From Streptomyces sp. RKND-216 (GTDB lineage Bacteria > Actinomycetota > Actinomycetes > Streptomycetales > Streptomycetaceae): DNA of 64,000 nucleotides. A program made the translations under genes and the position numbers. The notes beneath the pieces were generated by a model. It saw only the letters and a program-made list of their open reading frames with translations, searched no databases and was not told where the DNA came from. The DNA lies in NCBI RefSeq assembly GCF_004795255.1, contig NZ_SSBQ01000002.1, positions 1,113,501 through 1,177,500 of the forward strand. Reading direction: 5' to 3'. Of the stretch, positions 61,611 to 64,000 are shown piece by piece (position 1 is the stretch's first letter; every line of letters begins with the position of its first letter).

Positions 61611-64000
<2,390 letters not shown>

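Overview
The window is high-GC actinobacterial chromosome, and gene content and order point to Streptomyces or a close relative. Indicators are the class II ribonucleotide reductase pair nrdR-nrdJ beside lexA, gluABCD with an adjacent two-component system, recA-recX, clgR, and the osmoadaptation-type set osaA/osaB/osaC beside ftsK. The order matches what I remember of the conserved core of Streptomyces chromosomes. No integrase, transposase, CRISPR array or prophage gene was seen. Gene names rest on motif reading and remembered family sequences; no search was run.

Layout. (1) 1-5138: start of a small YdbC-like gene at the edge, then nrdJ and nrdR (minus), divergent from lexA. The 456-base gap between nrdR and lexA holds two NrdR-box-like palindromes and a LexA box over the lexA promoter. 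(2) 5235-11938: a DinG-type helicase gene downstream of a three-gene NIS siderophore locus (two IucA/IucC synthetases around a GNAT acyltransferase). (3) 12208-22940: a secreted lipoprotein protease, hflX, an RSH (ppGpp) protein, dapF, a membrane protein, miaA, an orphan antitoxin-like protein, a class III extradiol dioxygenase-like protein and miaB. (4) 23034-28906: a TAXI-type binding protein, a GH38 alpha-mannosidase and a flavin monooxygenase. (5) 29058-34786: the gluABCD glutamate importer, divergent from a response regulator and sensor kinase. (6) 34874-42958: recX, recA, a DUF3046 protein, a large Lhr helicase, an endonuclease VIII-type glycosylase and a small membrane protein. (7) 43219-51387: clgR, cinA, pgsA, rimO, a RodZ-like protein, ftsK and osaB. 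(8) 51683-60345: osaA, a cytosolic hybrid kinase with a long HAMP array, divergent from osaC. (9) 60421-64000: tRNA-Thr(GGT), a shortened DegT-like protein, and the 5S and 3' part of 23S of a minus-strand rRNA operon running out of the window.

How the parts connect. DNA damage and nucleotide supply are linked by lexA, recA, recX, dinG, nrdRJ, lhr and nei. Envelope and osmotic stress are linked by osaABC, clgR and the RodZ-like protein. Nutrient sensing is represented by gluABCD with its kinase pair and by the RSH protein. The least understood pieces are the NIS locus, which lacks any visible amine-making or N-hydroxylating enzyme; the exact 276-bp periodicity inside osaA; the DegT-like protein that appears to lack the PLP lysine segment; and the altered synthetase motif of the RSH protein.
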